Positions 53,869 to 63,710 of a stretch of 64,000 nt of DNA are shown here, one piece after another; position 1 is the stretch's first letter; each line of letters opens with the position of its first letter. Both the position numbers and the translations under genes were made by a program. This DNA is from Jeotgalibacillus soli (lineage in GTDB: Bacteria > Bacillota > Bacilli > Bacillales > Jeotgalibacillaceae), in the NCBI RefSeq assembly GCF_000829435.1, contig NZ_JXRP01000019.1, forward strand, positions 248,001-312,000. Direction: 5' to 3'. The notes under the pieces are model-generated. The model was not told the origin of the DNA and searched no databases. It was given only the letters and a program-made list of their open reading frames with translations.

Positions 53869-54760
53869 ATGCTTGTTCAATTTCGGCCAACATACCATCA
53901 TTAAAGGCTTTTTCACGAAGCATGGCGATCTCGTGCTTATATGGAGGTTTTTTATTATTTTTATCTTCTCCTACATAAGGCGTTTCCAGTATTTTAGGAA
54001 TATCTTTAAATGCATCATGATGCACGATATAGGACAATGCCTCAAAACCGATATGTCCAAATCCAAGGTTTTCATGACGATCTTTTGATGCCCCTTTAAC
54101 ATTCTTACTATCATTCACATGAACAACTTTAATTCGGTCTAATCCAACAATGGAGTCAAACTCCTTTAGAACACCATCAAAATCGTTTACAATGTCATAG
54201 CCGGCATCGTGAACGTGGCATGTGTCGAAACAAACAGACAGCTTCTCATTATATTTAACACCATTAATAATTCTTGCGATTTCATCAAAGCTTCTGCCAA
54301 TTTCAGTTCCTTTTCCTGCCATCGTTTCAAGTGCAATTTGGACCTCTTGTTCTTTCGTTATTACTTCATTTAGCCCTTCAATAATTTTATCAATGCCTTG
54401 ATCGACACCCGCTCCTACATGAGCACCCGGATGAAGTACGATTTGTCTGGCACCAAGCGCTGCAGTGCGTTCTGTTTCCGATCGAAGGAATTGAACTCCC
54501 AGCTCAAAGGTTTCCGGTTTTGTTGAATTGCCAATGTTAATAATGTAGGGAGCATGTACGACAATATCCGAAATTCCATGCTCCTTCATATGAGCAAGAC
54601 CTGCTTCAATGTTTAAATCCTCGATTGGCTTTCTCCTGGTATTCTGTGGTGCACCAGTATAAATCATAAATGTAGTGGATCCATACGAGACTGCTTCTTC
54701 ACTAGCTGCCAATAGCATTTTCTTACCACTCATTGATACGTGAGAACCGATTTTCAACAT
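53867..54760 (-). CDS. nfo: Endonuclease IV
   Basis: 297 residues, as in B. subtilis Nfo (YqfS). AP endonuclease of base-excision repair with a TIM barrel and three-zinc site; visible ligand segments are [27 protein letters not shown] and VHVNDSKN. Protects spore DNA in B. subtilis. ATG at 54760 with GAGGAGTGA upstream. Forms an operon with cshB. Confidence 0.96.
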   Translation of the reverse strand: MLKIGSHVSMSGKKMLLAASEEAVSYGSTTFMIYTGAPQNTRRKPIEDLNIEAGLAHMKEHGISDIVVHAPYIINIGNSTKPETFELGVQFLRSETERTAALGARQIVLHPGAHVGAGVDQGIDKIIEGLNEVITKEQEVQIALETMAGKGTEIGRSFDEIARIINGVKYNEKLSVCFDTCHVHDAGYDIVNDFDGVLKEFDSIVGLDRIKVVHVNDSKNVKGASKDRHENLGFGHIGFEALSYIVHHDAFKDIPKILETPYVGEDKNNKKPPYKHEIAMLREKAFNDGMLAEIEQA

Positions 54761-54796
54761 ATTGTCACTCCTCGTCATACTATAAACGTCTTTCAA

Positions 54797-56107
54797 TTAT
54801 GAATTATTTCTTCTGTTAATTCGACGCTCTCTTTTTTTAATTTTATCCATTTCCCATTTCATCTTCTTTTTATAACCAGGTTTCACTTTTTTGGGCTTAC
54901 GCACAAGGGATTTTGCTTTTACATCCATTTCATTTTCTCCCGGACGACGATTTTTACGTTTATGGCGTTCAGTTAGCTCAGTCCATTCTCCATTACGTAC
55001 TTCTTTGTGAGTAAAGCTAATCCCTTTTTTCTCGATCTGATTTAGCGCGTCCTCATCTGTCGGTTCATAAATCGTAACCGCTACACCAGAATGGCCTGCA
55101 CGCGCTGTTCTCCCTACTCTGTGAATAAAGAAATCAAGGTCAGTTGGAATTTCATAGTTAATAATATGACTTACACCGGGAATATCAATTCCTCTTGCAG
55201 CTAGATCCGTTGCTACAATGTATTGGTAATCAAGCTCGCGAACTTGCTTCATCATTTTTGCACGTTCACGCGCAGCTAGGCCTCCGTGAACACGACCTAC
55301 TTTCATTCCCTTTGATAAAAGAGCATCTGCTACTTCATCAGCCTTAGCTTTTGTATTCGTAAACACAATTGCTAAGAACGGATTAAAAGCAGTTAAGACA
55401 TCATAGAGCACCTCTACCTTGCTACGGCTTTTTTTCGGCACAAGAATAAATTCAATGTTTTCAGCCTGTACCTGCTTAGGCTCGATATGTGCATATTGAG
55501 GATTCTCCATATATTTCTTCAAAAACGGTTTAAGCTTTTCAGGAATGGTAGCAGAGAAGACTAATATTTGAAGCCCTTCTTGCATCCTTGCTGCAATCTG
55601 GTCAACATCTTCAATAAAGCCCATTTCCAGCATTAAGTCTGCTTCATCAATTACAATTGCTTTCGCTGTATGGACAAACAGCGCTTGTTCTTTAACAAGG
55701 TCATTGATTCTTCCTGGTGTTCCAACAACAACCTGTGGCTGTGATTTTAACTTGTCGATGGTGCGTTGTTTATCTGTTCCGCCTACAAAGCATTTTGATG
55801 TCAATGCTTGGTCCGTATGCTCTAGAATACGTGCAACCTCGTGATGAATCTGTTTCGCCAGCTCTCTTGTCGGTGCAGTGATCACAACTTGTACCTGTTG
55901 TTTTTCCATATCTAATCCGTCAAGTAATGGCAATAAATATGAATGTGTTTTTCCTGTACCTGTTTGCGATTGACCAATCGCGCTTTGTCCCTTTTTGATC
56001 ATGGGAATTATTTTTTGCTGTATAGGTGTTGGCTCATGAAATCCTAACGCCTCAATGGCTTCTTGTATAAAAGCTTTAAACTCGTATTGTTTAAATGCTG
56101 AAGACAT
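54797..56107 (-). CDS. cshB: DEAD-box RNA helicase CshB
   Basis: 436 residues. Motifs: Q-motif FHEPTPIQ, SQTGTGKT, PTRELA, VIDEADLM (DEAD), SAT, and HRVGRTARAG. Basic C-terminal tail rich in Lys/Arg for RNA binding. Helps remodel RNA, notably at low temperature. ATG at 56107 follows AAGGAGTGATCG. Confidence 0.95.
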   Translation of the reverse strand: MSSAFKQYEFKAFIQEAIEALGFHEPTPIQQKIIPMIKKGQSAIGQSQTGTGKTHSYLLPLLDGLDMEKQQVQVVITAPTRELAKQIHHEVARILEHTDQALTSKCFVGGTDKQRTIDKLKSQPQVVVGTPGRINDLVKEQALFVHTAKAIVIDEADLMLEMGFIEDVDQIAARMQEGLQILVFSATIPEKLKPFLKKYMENPQYAHIEPKQVQAENIEFILVPKKSRSKVEVLYDVLTAFNPFLAIVFTNTKAKADEVADALLSKGMKVGRVHGGLAARERAKMMKQVRELDYQYIVATDLAARGIDIPGVSHIINYEIPTDLDFFIHRVGRTARAGHSGVAVTIYEPTDEDALNQIEKKGISFTHKEVRNGEWTELTERHKRKNRRPGENEMDVKAKSLVRKPKKVKPGYKKKMKWEMDKIKKRERRINRRNNS

Positions 56108-56299
56108 ATGTCGATCACTCCTTTTCTTTATCCTCGATCGATCAAATCTTGGACTCGTCCAAATGACTATTATAATCATTATACCGCTAAAACACCAGTG
56201 ACGTTTTAGTTTTCTTCAATCTATACCCTTAACTTGCTCCCGCTTTTTTTCAAAATGCATATACTAACTTAATAAATGAAGTAAAATGAGGTGATTGCA

Positions 56300-56890
56300 A
56301 TGAATAGAAGAAACTCCATTCCCCAGTATGGATTTAACATGCCGACATATAATAATTCTCCCGCCTTTATGGGCATGAGGCAGGGGCCTAGCCCCCTGTC
56401 CTTTCCGAGAGGATTAGGGCAAGCAGGGAGAAATCAGCCTTCTTTCCTTCCTAGGAATGTTCAATCTGCTTCGAGAGGGATTCCCCCCTTACTTCAGGGT
56501 CAAAACAGCGGTGTCAGGAATGCTGGAGGGATTCCCTCATTACTGCAGGGTCAAACCGGTGGTATCAGAAATGTCGGAGGGTTAACCCGTGGTATTACAA
56601 GTGCCTTTTCGCCACAAAACATTCAGAAATGGGTTGGCAATACCCAACAAATGATTCAAACAGCACAGCAGGCTCTACCAATGGTTCAGCAATATGGTCC
56701 TCTTATTCGGAATTTCCCTGCCATGTGGAAGCTTTACAGGAGCATGAAATCAGATGATGAATCCAGTGATAAGAAAGAAGAAGTTAAGTTAAGCGAATCA
56801 CCTTCAAAAATTGACCATAAAAAAGAAGCTGCTCCCAATACGCAAAGAAAACTACAAGAAAAATCTTCTACACCGAAACTGTATGTGTAG
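56300..56890 (+). CDS. yqfQ: YqfQ/VrrA-like repeat protein
   Basis: About 196 residues of low complexity: Asn/Pro/Gly/Gln-rich N-terminus, two 17-residue tandem repeats (GIP(P/S)LLQGQ...), a more ordered segment (IQKWVGNTQQMIQTAQQALPMVQQYGPLIRN) and a charged tail. VrrA-type proteins are spore or coat associated in Bacillus; that is family knowledge. ATG with GAGGTGATTG. Divergent from cshB. Confidence 0.83.
   Translation: MNRRNSIPQYGFNMPTYNNSPAFMGMRQGPSPLSFPRGLGQAGRNQPSFLPRNVQSASRGIPPLLQGQNSGVRNAGGIPSLLQGQTGGIRNVGGLTRGITSAFSPQNIQKWVGNTQQMIQTAQQALPMVQQYGPLIRNFPAMWKLYRSMKSDDESSDKKEEVKLSESPSKIDHKKEAAPNTQRKLQEKSSTPKLYV
56478..56579 (+). repeat. 51-bp tandem repeat inside yqfQ
   Basis: Two diverged in-frame copies, each encoding GIP(P/S)LLQGQ(N/T)(S/G)G(V/I)RN(A/V)G. 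Copy number could vary between strains. Confidence 0.75.
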
Positions 56891-56907
56891 AAAATAGCTT
56901 ATATTGT

Positions 56908-56936
56908 TTGTGACCATAGTGATTCTCCTTTATAAT
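56908..56936 (+). promoter_or_regulatory. Sigma-A promoter of ispH
   Basis: TTGTGA, 17-base spacer, perfect TATAAT, 54 bases before the start codon. Confidence 0.8.
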
Positions 56937-56989
56937 GATTCTATACATGACTTTGTACATGACCGACCTTTATCTAGGAGGATTTAATC

Positions 56990-57970
56990 ATGGATGTTAT
57001 TAAAATTAACCCGAGAGGCTATTGCTATGGTGTTGTCGATGCTATGGTGATCGCACGAAATGCGGCGCTCGATAAATCTCTCCCTCGTCCTATTTATATC
57101 TTGGGAATGATTGTTCACAATAAGCACGTAACAGATGCATTCGAAGAAGAAGGGATCATCACACTTGATGGAGAAAATCGCCTTCATATTTTAGAACAGG
57201 TAACCGAAGGGACGGTTATTTTTACAGCGCATGGAGTTTCGCCAGAAGTACGAGAGCTTGCGAGAAAAAAAGGACTAGTGTCCATTGATGCTACTTGTCC
57301 TGATGTCACTCGAACGCATGACCTTATTCGTGAAAAGGAAGCGCAAGGCTATGATGTTATCTATATCGGAAAAAAAGGGCACCCTGAACCAGAAGGAGCC
57401 GTTGGTGTTGCACCGCACATTGTACATTTAGTAGAATCACAAGCAGATGTAGACGCTCTCTCCATCAAAAATGACAAAATTATTGTGACAAACCAAACAA
57501 CCATGAGCCAATGGGATGTCGCTGAAATTGTCAAAAAGGTGCAGAATAAATATCCACATGCCGAAGAACATAAAGAAATTTGTTTGGCAACTCAGGTGCG
57601 TCAAGAAGCTGTTACAGAGCAAGCAGGAGCCGCAGATGTTTTAATTGTTGTTGGAGATCCAATGAGTAACAACTCAAATCGTCTTGCACAAGTTTCTGAA
57701 GAAATTGCCAGTACACCTGCACATCGTGTAGCAGATGTATCTGAAGTCAAGTCTGAATGGTTAACTGAAGCTAAAATCGTTGCCGTTACTGCAGGAGCAT
57801 CTACACCTACTCCAATTGTTAAAGAAGTCATACAGTATATTACTCAGTTTGATCCAGAAGACGAGTCAACCTGGCTAAATGAAAAGAAAGTTCCGTTATC
57901 CAAGATACTTCCGCGCGTCAAAACGCCGACAAAACCAATAACGATTCTTCCTTACAGTAAACAGTCTTAA
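56990..57970 (+). CDS. ispH: 4-hydroxy-3-methylbut-2-enyl diphosphate reductase
   Basis: 326 residues. Terminal enzyme of the MEP pathway, producing IPP and DMAPP. Cluster ligands: Cys12 (RGYCYGV), Cys in [11 protein letters not shown], Cys in [10 protein letters not shown]; catalytic motifs AHGVSPEV and [16 protein letters not shown] with AGGAGG upstream. Followed by a bidirectional terminator. Confidence 0.96.
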   Translation: MDVIKINPRGYCYGVVDAMVIARNAALDKSLPRPIYILGMIVHNKHVTDAFEEEGIITLDGENRLHILEQVTEGTVIFTAHGVSPEVRELARKKGLVSIDATCPDVTRTHDLIREKEAQGYDVIYIGKKGHPEPEGAVGVAPHIVHLVESQADVDALSIKNDKIIVTNQTTMSQWDVAEIVKKVQNKYPHAEEHKEICLATQVRQEAVTEQAGAADVLIVVGDPMSNNSNRLAQVSEEIASTPAHRVADVSEVKSEWLTEAKIVAVTAGASTPTPIVKEVIQYITQFDPEDESTWLNEKKVPLSKILPRVKTPTKPITILPYSKQS

Positions 57971-57980
57971 AATAGGACAT

Positions 57981-58012
57981 AAAAGAAGCCAGCCCACCAG
58001 CTGGCTTCTTTT
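57981..58012. terminator. Bidirectional terminator between ispH and yqfO
   Basis: AAAAGAAGCCAG/CTGGCTTCTTTT stem with an eight-base loop. Confidence 0.92.
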
Positions 58013-59132
58013 ATTGAAATGAGAAAGGATCAGTATGAATACTTGACGGGATAAACTCAACATTAAACCCTTTATCGAGGCAGCGCTTTGCCATCTCAAC
58101 TGCTGTTCCTTTTTTCATTACCTTTTCAATATTGTGGCCAGGATCTACAATCCTTAGACCCATCATGATCGCATCGTGTGCAATATGATAATCCACATCA
58201 CCTGTCACATAAACGTCAGCACCACTGAATTTTGCTGCTTTGGTGTATTTATTGCCAGTCCCTCCGAGTATTGCCACTTTTTTTATACGGTCTTTTAAAT
58301 TTCCTACAAACCGTACTTTAGGCACATCCAGAGATTTTTTCACATGCTCACAAAATTCCTCCAGTGTCATCGAATCCGCTAGTACACCAACACGACCAAG
58401 CCCAAGCTCTTTTCCTTTACGATCTTCTGGATACACATCATACGCCACTTCTTCATAAGGGTGAGCTTTAATCATGGCCTTAATCACACTTGATTCTATC
58501 GAAGACGTGACAACAGTCTCAATTCGAGCCTCTTCTACTACCTCAAGCTGATGATGCGCTCCAATAAATGGTGCAGTCCCTTCTTCTGGCTTAAAACGAC
58601 CTTCTCCAAGAGACGTGAAGGTACAATGTGAGTAATCACCAATATATCCTGCTCCTGCTTCTGTCATCGCTTGACGTACTTGCTCAGCATGAGTTTTTGG
58701 AACAAAGACAACCAGCTTTTTAAGATGATCTTCCGTCGTAGGAACAAGGACTGTGGTATTGGTTAGCTGAAGGGCATCTGCAAGCCAGTCATTGACCCCA
58801 CCTTCCGTAATATCAAGATTCGTATGAGCTACATACACGGCAATATCATGTAAAATGAGCTTTGCTATGATTTTTCCGGCTGGCTCATCTGTATGAATAT
58901 ACTTTAGCGGACGATAAATGATTGGGTGGTGAGCGATAATTAGCTGAGCGTTCTGTGAGATGGCTTCATCTACTACAGCCTCGGTCACATCAAGTGCAAC
59001 AAGCACTCGATTGACGGGTTGATTTAGACGGCCAATTTGCAAGCCAATCGGGTCATGCTCCATTGCTAGTTTCTTTGGTGAAAATTGTTCAAATAGCTGA
59101 ATGATTTGATGGCCATTTACCTGTTTTTCCAT
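58011..59132 (-). CDS. yqfO: Nif3-like dinuclear metal-centre protein YqfO
   Basis: 373 residues, as in B. subtilis YqfO. Two Nif3 halves around an inserted CutA1-like domain (about 130-240). Metal-ligand segments IIAHHPIIY, HTNLD and near the C-terminus GDVDYHIAHDA. Hexameric family; function not settled. Its start overlaps trmK by 16 bases. Confidence 0.94.
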   Translation of the reverse strand: MEKQVNGHQIIQLFEQFSPKKLAMEHDPIGLQIGRLNQPVNRVLVALDVTEAVVDEAISQNAQLIIAHHPIIYRPLKYIHTDEPAGKIIAKLILHDIAVYVAHTNLDITEGGVNDWLADALQLTNTTVLVPTTEDHLKKLVVFVPKTHAEQVRQAMTEAGAGYIGDYSHCTFTSLGEGRFKPEEGTAPFIGAHHQLEVVEEARIETVVTSSIESSVIKAMIKAHPYEEVAYDVYPEDRKGKELGLGRVGVLADSMTLEEFCEHVKKSLDVPKVRFVGNLKDRIKKVAILGGTGNKYTKAAKFSGADVYVTGDVDYHIAHDAIMMGLRIVDPGHNIEKVMKKGTAVEMAKRCLDKGFNVEFIPSSIHTDPFSFQ

Positions 59133-59830
59133 TTTAGCGCCTCCTTCACTATCGTCATCTTCTCTTCTAATTCTTTCTTTTTTTCTTTTATCCGCTCTAT
59201 ATTACCTGCCTCTTGCAGTTCGTTTAAAATTCGTTCCCATTGCTGATATTCCTGCTGCCACTTCTCTTTAAACACATTTGATCTATTATTCAGCAGCACA
59301 GGACCTAGTAAACGCTCAGCAGGAGAATATGGAGTGATCGGCTGGTCTGCAGGTTCTGCCACAATGATTTCGTAGATTTTACCATCTTCCATCAAAATTT
59401 GCTCGTCGATGACTTTCCATTCGTTAGGAACAAGCCAGTCACGAATTGAAATCGCATTAATATTGGGTTGGAGGATTAAACGTTTGACCCCTGGTAATTT
59501 ATTTTTTCCATCCTCTAAAATTTGTGCTATTAAAGGACCACCCATACCCGCGATCGTTATGACATCGACTTCCCCAGGCTCCATTACAGCTAGCCCATTT
59601 CCTTTTCTCACATCAATAAAATCGGATAATTGATCCTCTTCTACCTGCTTTTTCGCTGACAGGAAAGGGCCTTCCACCACTTCACCTGCAATTGCTTTCT
59701 GTACGATTCCTTGCTTTACGACAAAGCAGGGCAAATAAGCATGATCAGATCCGATATCAGCCATCGTACTTCCTTTTGGTATAAAAGATGCTACTGCGTG
59801 CAAACGATCTGATAAATGGTTGCTATTCAT
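59117..59830 (-). CDS. trmK: tRNA (adenine(22)-N1)-methyltransferase TrmK
   Basis: 237 residues. SAM-binding Rossmann motif MADIGSDHAYLP near the N-terminus, VITIAGMGG and LQPNINA, then a C-terminal coiled coil rich in Glu/Lys. Methylates A22 in certain tRNAs. ATG at 59830. Operon with yqfO. Confidence 0.94.
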   Translation of the reverse strand: MNSNHLSDRLHAVASFIPKGSTMADIGSDHAYLPCFVVKQGIVQKAIAGEVVEGPFLSAKKQVEEDQLSDFIDVRKGNGLAVMEPGEVDVITIAGMGGPLIAQILEDGKNKLPGVKRLILQPNINAISIRDWLVPNEWKVIDEQILMEDGKIYEIIVAEPADQPITPYSPAERLLGPVLLNNRSNVFKEKWQQEYQQWERILNELQEAGNIERIKEKKKELEEKMTIVKEALKWKNR

Positions 59831-59860
59831 CTATTTTTACCTCCATCATCAATTCATAGG

Positions 59861-59893
59861 AAAAGGGCGAACCACTTTGATGGTCGCCCTTTT
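59861..59893 (-). terminator. Terminator after cccA
   Basis: AAAAGGGCGA-CCA/TGG-TCGCCCTTTT stem; located between cccA and trmK. Confidence 0.88.
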
Positions 59894-59928
59894 GTTTTCT
59901 CGCTTCGTATTGTACGTACGTTCAATAA

Positions 59929-60294
59929 TTATTCGATCGTAGATACCCACTCAGCCATTGCATCAAGGTTATCCGCTGGAACAAGACCTGGAGGCATATT
60001 ACCTTTTCCGTTTTGCAGAATGTCTTTGATTTCTTCAACGCTTAAGCGCTCGCCAACCCCTGTTAGCGCTGGGCCAGCACCTCCGCCTTCGAATGCGTTA
60101 CCATGGCAGCCAATACAAGTTTGTTGTGCGAAAGCTTCTGGATCGAATTCCTCAGAAGTTGCACCTTCTTCAGTCCCTTCCTCTTCATGGGCCACTTCTT
60201 CTGAATCATTCAGTCCTTGAATCGACATGAAGAAAACAACACCAAATCCAAGGATCATAATTAGTACGAACGGAATGATTGGATTTTTATTCAC
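59929..60294 (-). CDS. cccA: Membrane-anchored cytochrome c550
   Basis: 121 residues: membrane anchor (about 5-25), acidic linker (Glu-rich, 30-50), and a small c-type haem domain with Cys60-Ile-Gly-Cys63-His64 and likely axial Met100 (GNMPPG). Electron carrier at the outer face of the membrane. ATG with GGGAGGG upstream. Confidence 0.94.
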   Translation of the reverse strand: MNKNPIIPFVLIMILGFGVVFFMSIQGLNDSEEVAHEEEGTEEGATSEEFDPEAFAQQTCIGCHGNAFEGGGAGPALTGVGERLSVEEIKDILQNGKGNMPPGLVPADNLDAMAEWVSTIE

Positions 60295-60491
60295 TGTTAA
60301 CCCTCCCTTTACAAAAAACTATGTAGCAAACATCCTTATGAATGCAGTATTGAACACTTCATATTTTACTTTACTTTCGAACAATCGGAAAGACTTAATA
60401 CTTAAGTTTTCCCTTTTTGTCGCATTTTAGACACAAAGCGTCCCTGGAATTCATTTTTTTGGAAGGAAAGATCAACCAATGTATGCGTTCT

Positions 60492-61634
60492 TTACATACA
60501 ACCAATTTGTCTTGCAATGACGAGACGCTGAATTTCTGAAGTACCTTCGCCAATTTCCAGCAATTTTGCATCACGCAGGTATCGCTCGACATGATACTCT
60601 TTCATATACCCATATCCCCCATGGATTTGAATGGCTTCATCACATACTTCCATACATATTTTAGAAGCATAGAGCTTACACATTGAGGCTTCTTTTGTAA
60701 ATGGACGTCCCTTGTCTTTAAGCCAAGCAGCCTTAAATACCATCGTTCGTGCAAGTTCGATTTTCATGGCCATATCAGCCAGCTTAAACTGAGTGGCTTG
60801 GAACGTAGAAAGCGATCTTCCAAACTGCTTACGCTCTTTTGAATAGGAGAGTGCTTTCTCATATGCCCCTTGAGCAATGCCTACAGCCATTGCTCCGATT
60901 CCAATGCGTCCGCCATCAAGCGTAATTAAAAACTGTTTAAAGCCGTCTCCTCGCTTTCCTAGCAGGTTGCTCGCTGGCACCTTCACATCAACCAGCACAA
61001 GCTCTGTTGTATTAGATGAATGCAGGCCCATCTTTTCGTAGTTATCGATTACTTTAAACCCCTCAGCATCAGTAGGTACAATAATCGCACTGATTTCTTT
61101 AATTCCCTCTTTACGGCCAGTAACAGCAGTTAATGCTAAAAATTTTGCATAGCTTGCATTTGTAATGAAGCTCTTATTTCCATTTATAATAAAATCATTT
61201 TCATCCATTTTTGCTGTTGTTTCTGTTCCGCCCGCATCAGAGCCTGCATTTGGTTCTGTCAGCCCGAATGCTCCAAAAGACTCTCCTGAACAGATTTTCG
61301 GCAGATAGGTTTCTTTTTGCTGCTTAGTACCAAACATATTAATTGGTGCTCCACCCAATGATATATGTGCAGAATAGGTTATACCTGCAGAACCGCATGC
61401 ACGGCTTAATTCCTCTACAACAATTGCAAAGCTAATTGTATCAGCACCTGCCCCCCCGTACTCTTCAGGAAAAGGGAGCCCCATCATTCCTAATTCAGAA
61501 AGCTGTCGAAACTCATTCAAAGGAAACGTTTTTGTACGATCTCGTTTGAGAACACCCGGGGCCACTACATCTTGAGAAAATTCTCGAGCTGTTTGCTGGA
61601 TCATTTTTTGTTCTTGAGTTAAATCAAAGTTCAT
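60492..61634 (-). CDS. Acyl-CoA dehydrogenase
   Basis: 380 residues, full family length. FAD-dependent alpha-beta oxidation of acyl-CoA. Motifs: GLTEPNAGSDAGG (FAD/substrate region), SKERKQFGRSLSTFQ, IHGGYGYMKEYHVERYLRDAK, and the catalytic Glu in EIGEGTSEIQ. Chain-length specificity cannot be read. ATG with AAGGGGG upstream. It sits between cccA and rpoD, where B. subtilis has no such gene, with no beta-oxidation partners around it. Confidence 0.93.
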   Translation of the reverse strand: MNFDLTQEQKMIQQTAREFSQDVVAPGVLKRDRTKTFPLNEFRQLSELGMMGLPFPEEYGGAGADTISFAIVVEELSRACGSAGITYSAHISLGGAPINMFGTKQQKETYLPKICSGESFGAFGLTEPNAGSDAGGTETTAKMDENDFIINGNKSFITNASYAKFLALTAVTGRKEGIKEISAIIVPTDAEGFKVIDNYEKMGLHSSNTTELVLVDVKVPASNLLGKRGDGFKQFLITLDGGRIGIGAMAVGIAQGAYEKALSYSKERKQFGRSLSTFQATQFKLADMAMKIELARTMVFKAAWLKDKGRPFTKEASMCKLYASKICMEVCDEAIQIHGGYGYMKEYHVERYLRDAKLLEIGEGTSEIQRLVIARQIGCM

Positions 61635-61773
61635 CTCAATCCCCCTTAATTGTATACGCTTACATTTCTATTATAAAGAAAAGCATGAATACTCACAACT
61701 TATCTCTAAATAACTTAGCAGAAATATCCATTTCGCCATCCTTTATTTTAAGAGTAGAAAAATAGCTAGTCTT

Positions 61774-62328
61774 TTATAAAAACCAAGTAACAAGTAAAAT
61801 AATTGTCCCCAAAAAACCTGAAACTGTGAAGTAATGCATTCGAAAAATAATACCCAATACAAACCATGCCAAGCATTGAGATCCTATCAAAAGATATAAT
61901 ACCTGTATATCCCCCGGTGAATAATATTCCCAAAGGTGAATAGTTTGTAAAAGTAGTAAAAAAGCTGCTGCAGAATAAAACAATGGAGCAATTAATTGCT
62001 TCTTGTCTGTCTTTAATCCAAAAACGATAAATAATATGACAAAAAACGACAGAATTGCCGTTTGCAAAGTAATTGACAATTCAGTAAAATAAAGAACAAC
62101 GAAAGATGCAATTGATAATAAAATTAGAAGCGAAGCTGGCTTTAAATAAATAGAAGCTTTTTCACCTAAAACAGATGACGTTTTTTTGTTCTTTCTCTTT
62201 ACATCGGGCGCCTCTTCTCCTTGATTATAAAGAGCGATTAAGTAGTCGCAATAATGCTCAGGAAGTACTTTATTTGCTTTCCAATAGAGAATTTCATTCA
62301 CAATTATTTTTTTTCGCTGATCATTCAT
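61774..62328 (-). CDS. Unrecognised membrane protein
   Basis: 184 residues: soluble N-terminus (1-60) with the phrase EILYWKANKVLPEHYCDYLIALYNQG, resembling the start of DUF2157-like Bacillus membrane proteins, then five membrane segments (about 63-82, 86-103, 111-128, 138-156 and 162-182). ATG at 62328 follows GGATGTGA. No function can be proposed. It lies directly downstream of rpoD but behind the rpoD terminator. Confidence 0.75.
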   Translation of the reverse strand: MNDQRKKIIVNEILYWKANKVLPEHYCDYLIALYNQGEEAPDVKRKNKKTSSVLGEKASIYLKPASLLILLSIASFVVLYFTELSITLQTAILSFFVILFIVFGLKTDKKQLIAPLFYSAAAFLLLLQTIHLWEYYSPGDIQVLYLLIGSQCLAWFVLGIIFRMHYFTVSGFLGTIILLVTWFL

Positions 62329-62494
62329 GTAGTCACATCCATTTGACCCTGGCTTCACCAGTTAATTATTATGCTGCAGATTGCTGGACTCATCTATACA
62401 AAACCATATTATATAAAAATAGTTATTTACCCATAAGAATAAATTCGGTCTTTTTTTGAAGAATCCTGCTTGTTTTTGTAAAATTTTAAATAAG

Positions 62495-62532
62495 AAAAAC
62501 CAATTCCCTTTTTCACAAAGAGAATTGGCTTT
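62495..62532 (-). terminator. Terminator after rpoD
   Basis: AAAAGCCAATTC/GAATTGGTTTTT stem with a ~14-base loop and a T-run on the minus strand. Confidence 0.85.
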
Positions 62533-62540
62533 TAATCATC

Positions 62541-63677
62541 CTATTCTAAAAAATCTTTTAGTCTTTTGCTTCTGCTTGGATGGCGCAGCTTGCGCAATGC
62601 TTTTGCTTCAATTTGTCGAATTCTTTCGCGTGTAACACCAAATACTTTCCCTACTTCTTCAAGCGTACGTGTACGCCCATCATCGAGTCCAAAGCGCAGT
62701 CTAAGAACATTCTCTTCACGATCAGTTAAAGTGTCTAAAACGTCCTCTAGCTGCTCTTTGAGAAGTTCATATGCTGCATGCTCGGATGGTGATTGAGCTT
62801 CAGAATCCTCGATAAAATCACCTAAATGAGAATCGTCTTCTTCGCCGATTGGGGTTTCAAGAGAAACTGGCTCTTGGGCAATTTTTAGGATTTCACGTAC
62901 TTTTTCTGGTGTGAGATCCATTTCTTCAGAAATTTCTTCAGGAGAAGGCTCTCTTCCCAAGTCTTGAAGGAGTTGACGTTGAACACGAATTAATTTGTTG
63001 ATTGTTTCAACCATATGAACAGGAATTCGAATGGTTCTGGCTTGATCCGCAATTGCTCGTGTAATAGCTTGACGGATCCACCAGGTAGCATACGTACTGA
63101 ATTTAAAGCCTTTACGGTAGTCAAACTTTTCAACGGCTTTAATTAATCCCATATTTCCTTCTTGAATAAGATCTAAGAAGAGCATTCCGCGACCAACATA
63201 TCGCTTTGCAATACTGACTACGAGACGAAGATTGGCTTCTGCCAAACGGCGTTTCGCTTCTTCATCGCCTTCTTCGATCCGAGTCGCAAGTGATATTTCT
63301 TCTTGAGCGGATAAAAGGTCAACTCGACCGATTTCTTTTAAGTACATCCGAACCGGGTCATTAATTTTTACACCAGGAGGAACACTTAAATCATTTAGGT
63401 CAAATTCTGCCTCTTCTTTTCCAAGCTCGGTCACGCTAGGATCGCTATCTGCACCCTCATCACTTTCTTTAACAATCTCTACACCTTGTTCACCAAGCTG
63501 TTCATAAAATTCATCCATTTGGTCACTATCTAATTCAAAGCTAGCTAGCTTTTCTGCAAGATCCTCATAGGTAATTTCACCATTTTTTTTGCCTGCTTCA
63601 AGTAACTGTGCTTTGACGATATCCACCGTTACGACTTCAGTTTCTGATTGTTTGGAACGCGTTGACTTTTCAGCCAT
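62541..63677 (-). CDS. rpoD: Primary RNA polymerase sigma factor SigA
   Basis: 378 residues. Region 1.1-like acidic N-terminus, region 1.2 ([12 protein letters not shown]), region 2 ([21 protein letters not shown] and [12 protein letters not shown]), region 3, and the region 4 helix-turn-helix ([27 protein letters not shown]). Housekeeping sigma factor. ATG with AAGGAGG upstream, downstream of dnaG in the conserved macromolecular synthesis operon. Confidence 0.98.
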   Translation of the reverse strand: MAEKSTRSKQSETEVVTVDIVKAQLLEAGKKNGEITYEDLAEKLASFELDSDQMDEFYEQLGEQGVEIVKESDEGADSDPSVTELGKEEAEFDLNDLSVPPGVKINDPVRMYLKEIGRVDLLSAQEEISLATRIEEGDEEAKRRLAEANLRLVVSIAKRYVGRGMLFLDLIQEGNMGLIKAVEKFDYRKGFKFSTYATWWIRQAITRAIADQARTIRIPVHMVETINKLIRVQRQLLQDLGREPSPEEISEEMDLTPEKVREILKIAQEPVSLETPIGEEDDSHLGDFIEDSEAQSPSEHAAYELLKEQLEDVLDTLTDREENVLRLRFGLDDGRTRTLEEVGKVFGVTRERIRQIEAKALRKLRHPSRSKRLKDFLE

Positions 63678-63710
63678 ATGTTCCCCTCCTTCCAGCTTCC
63701 TTATACATCT

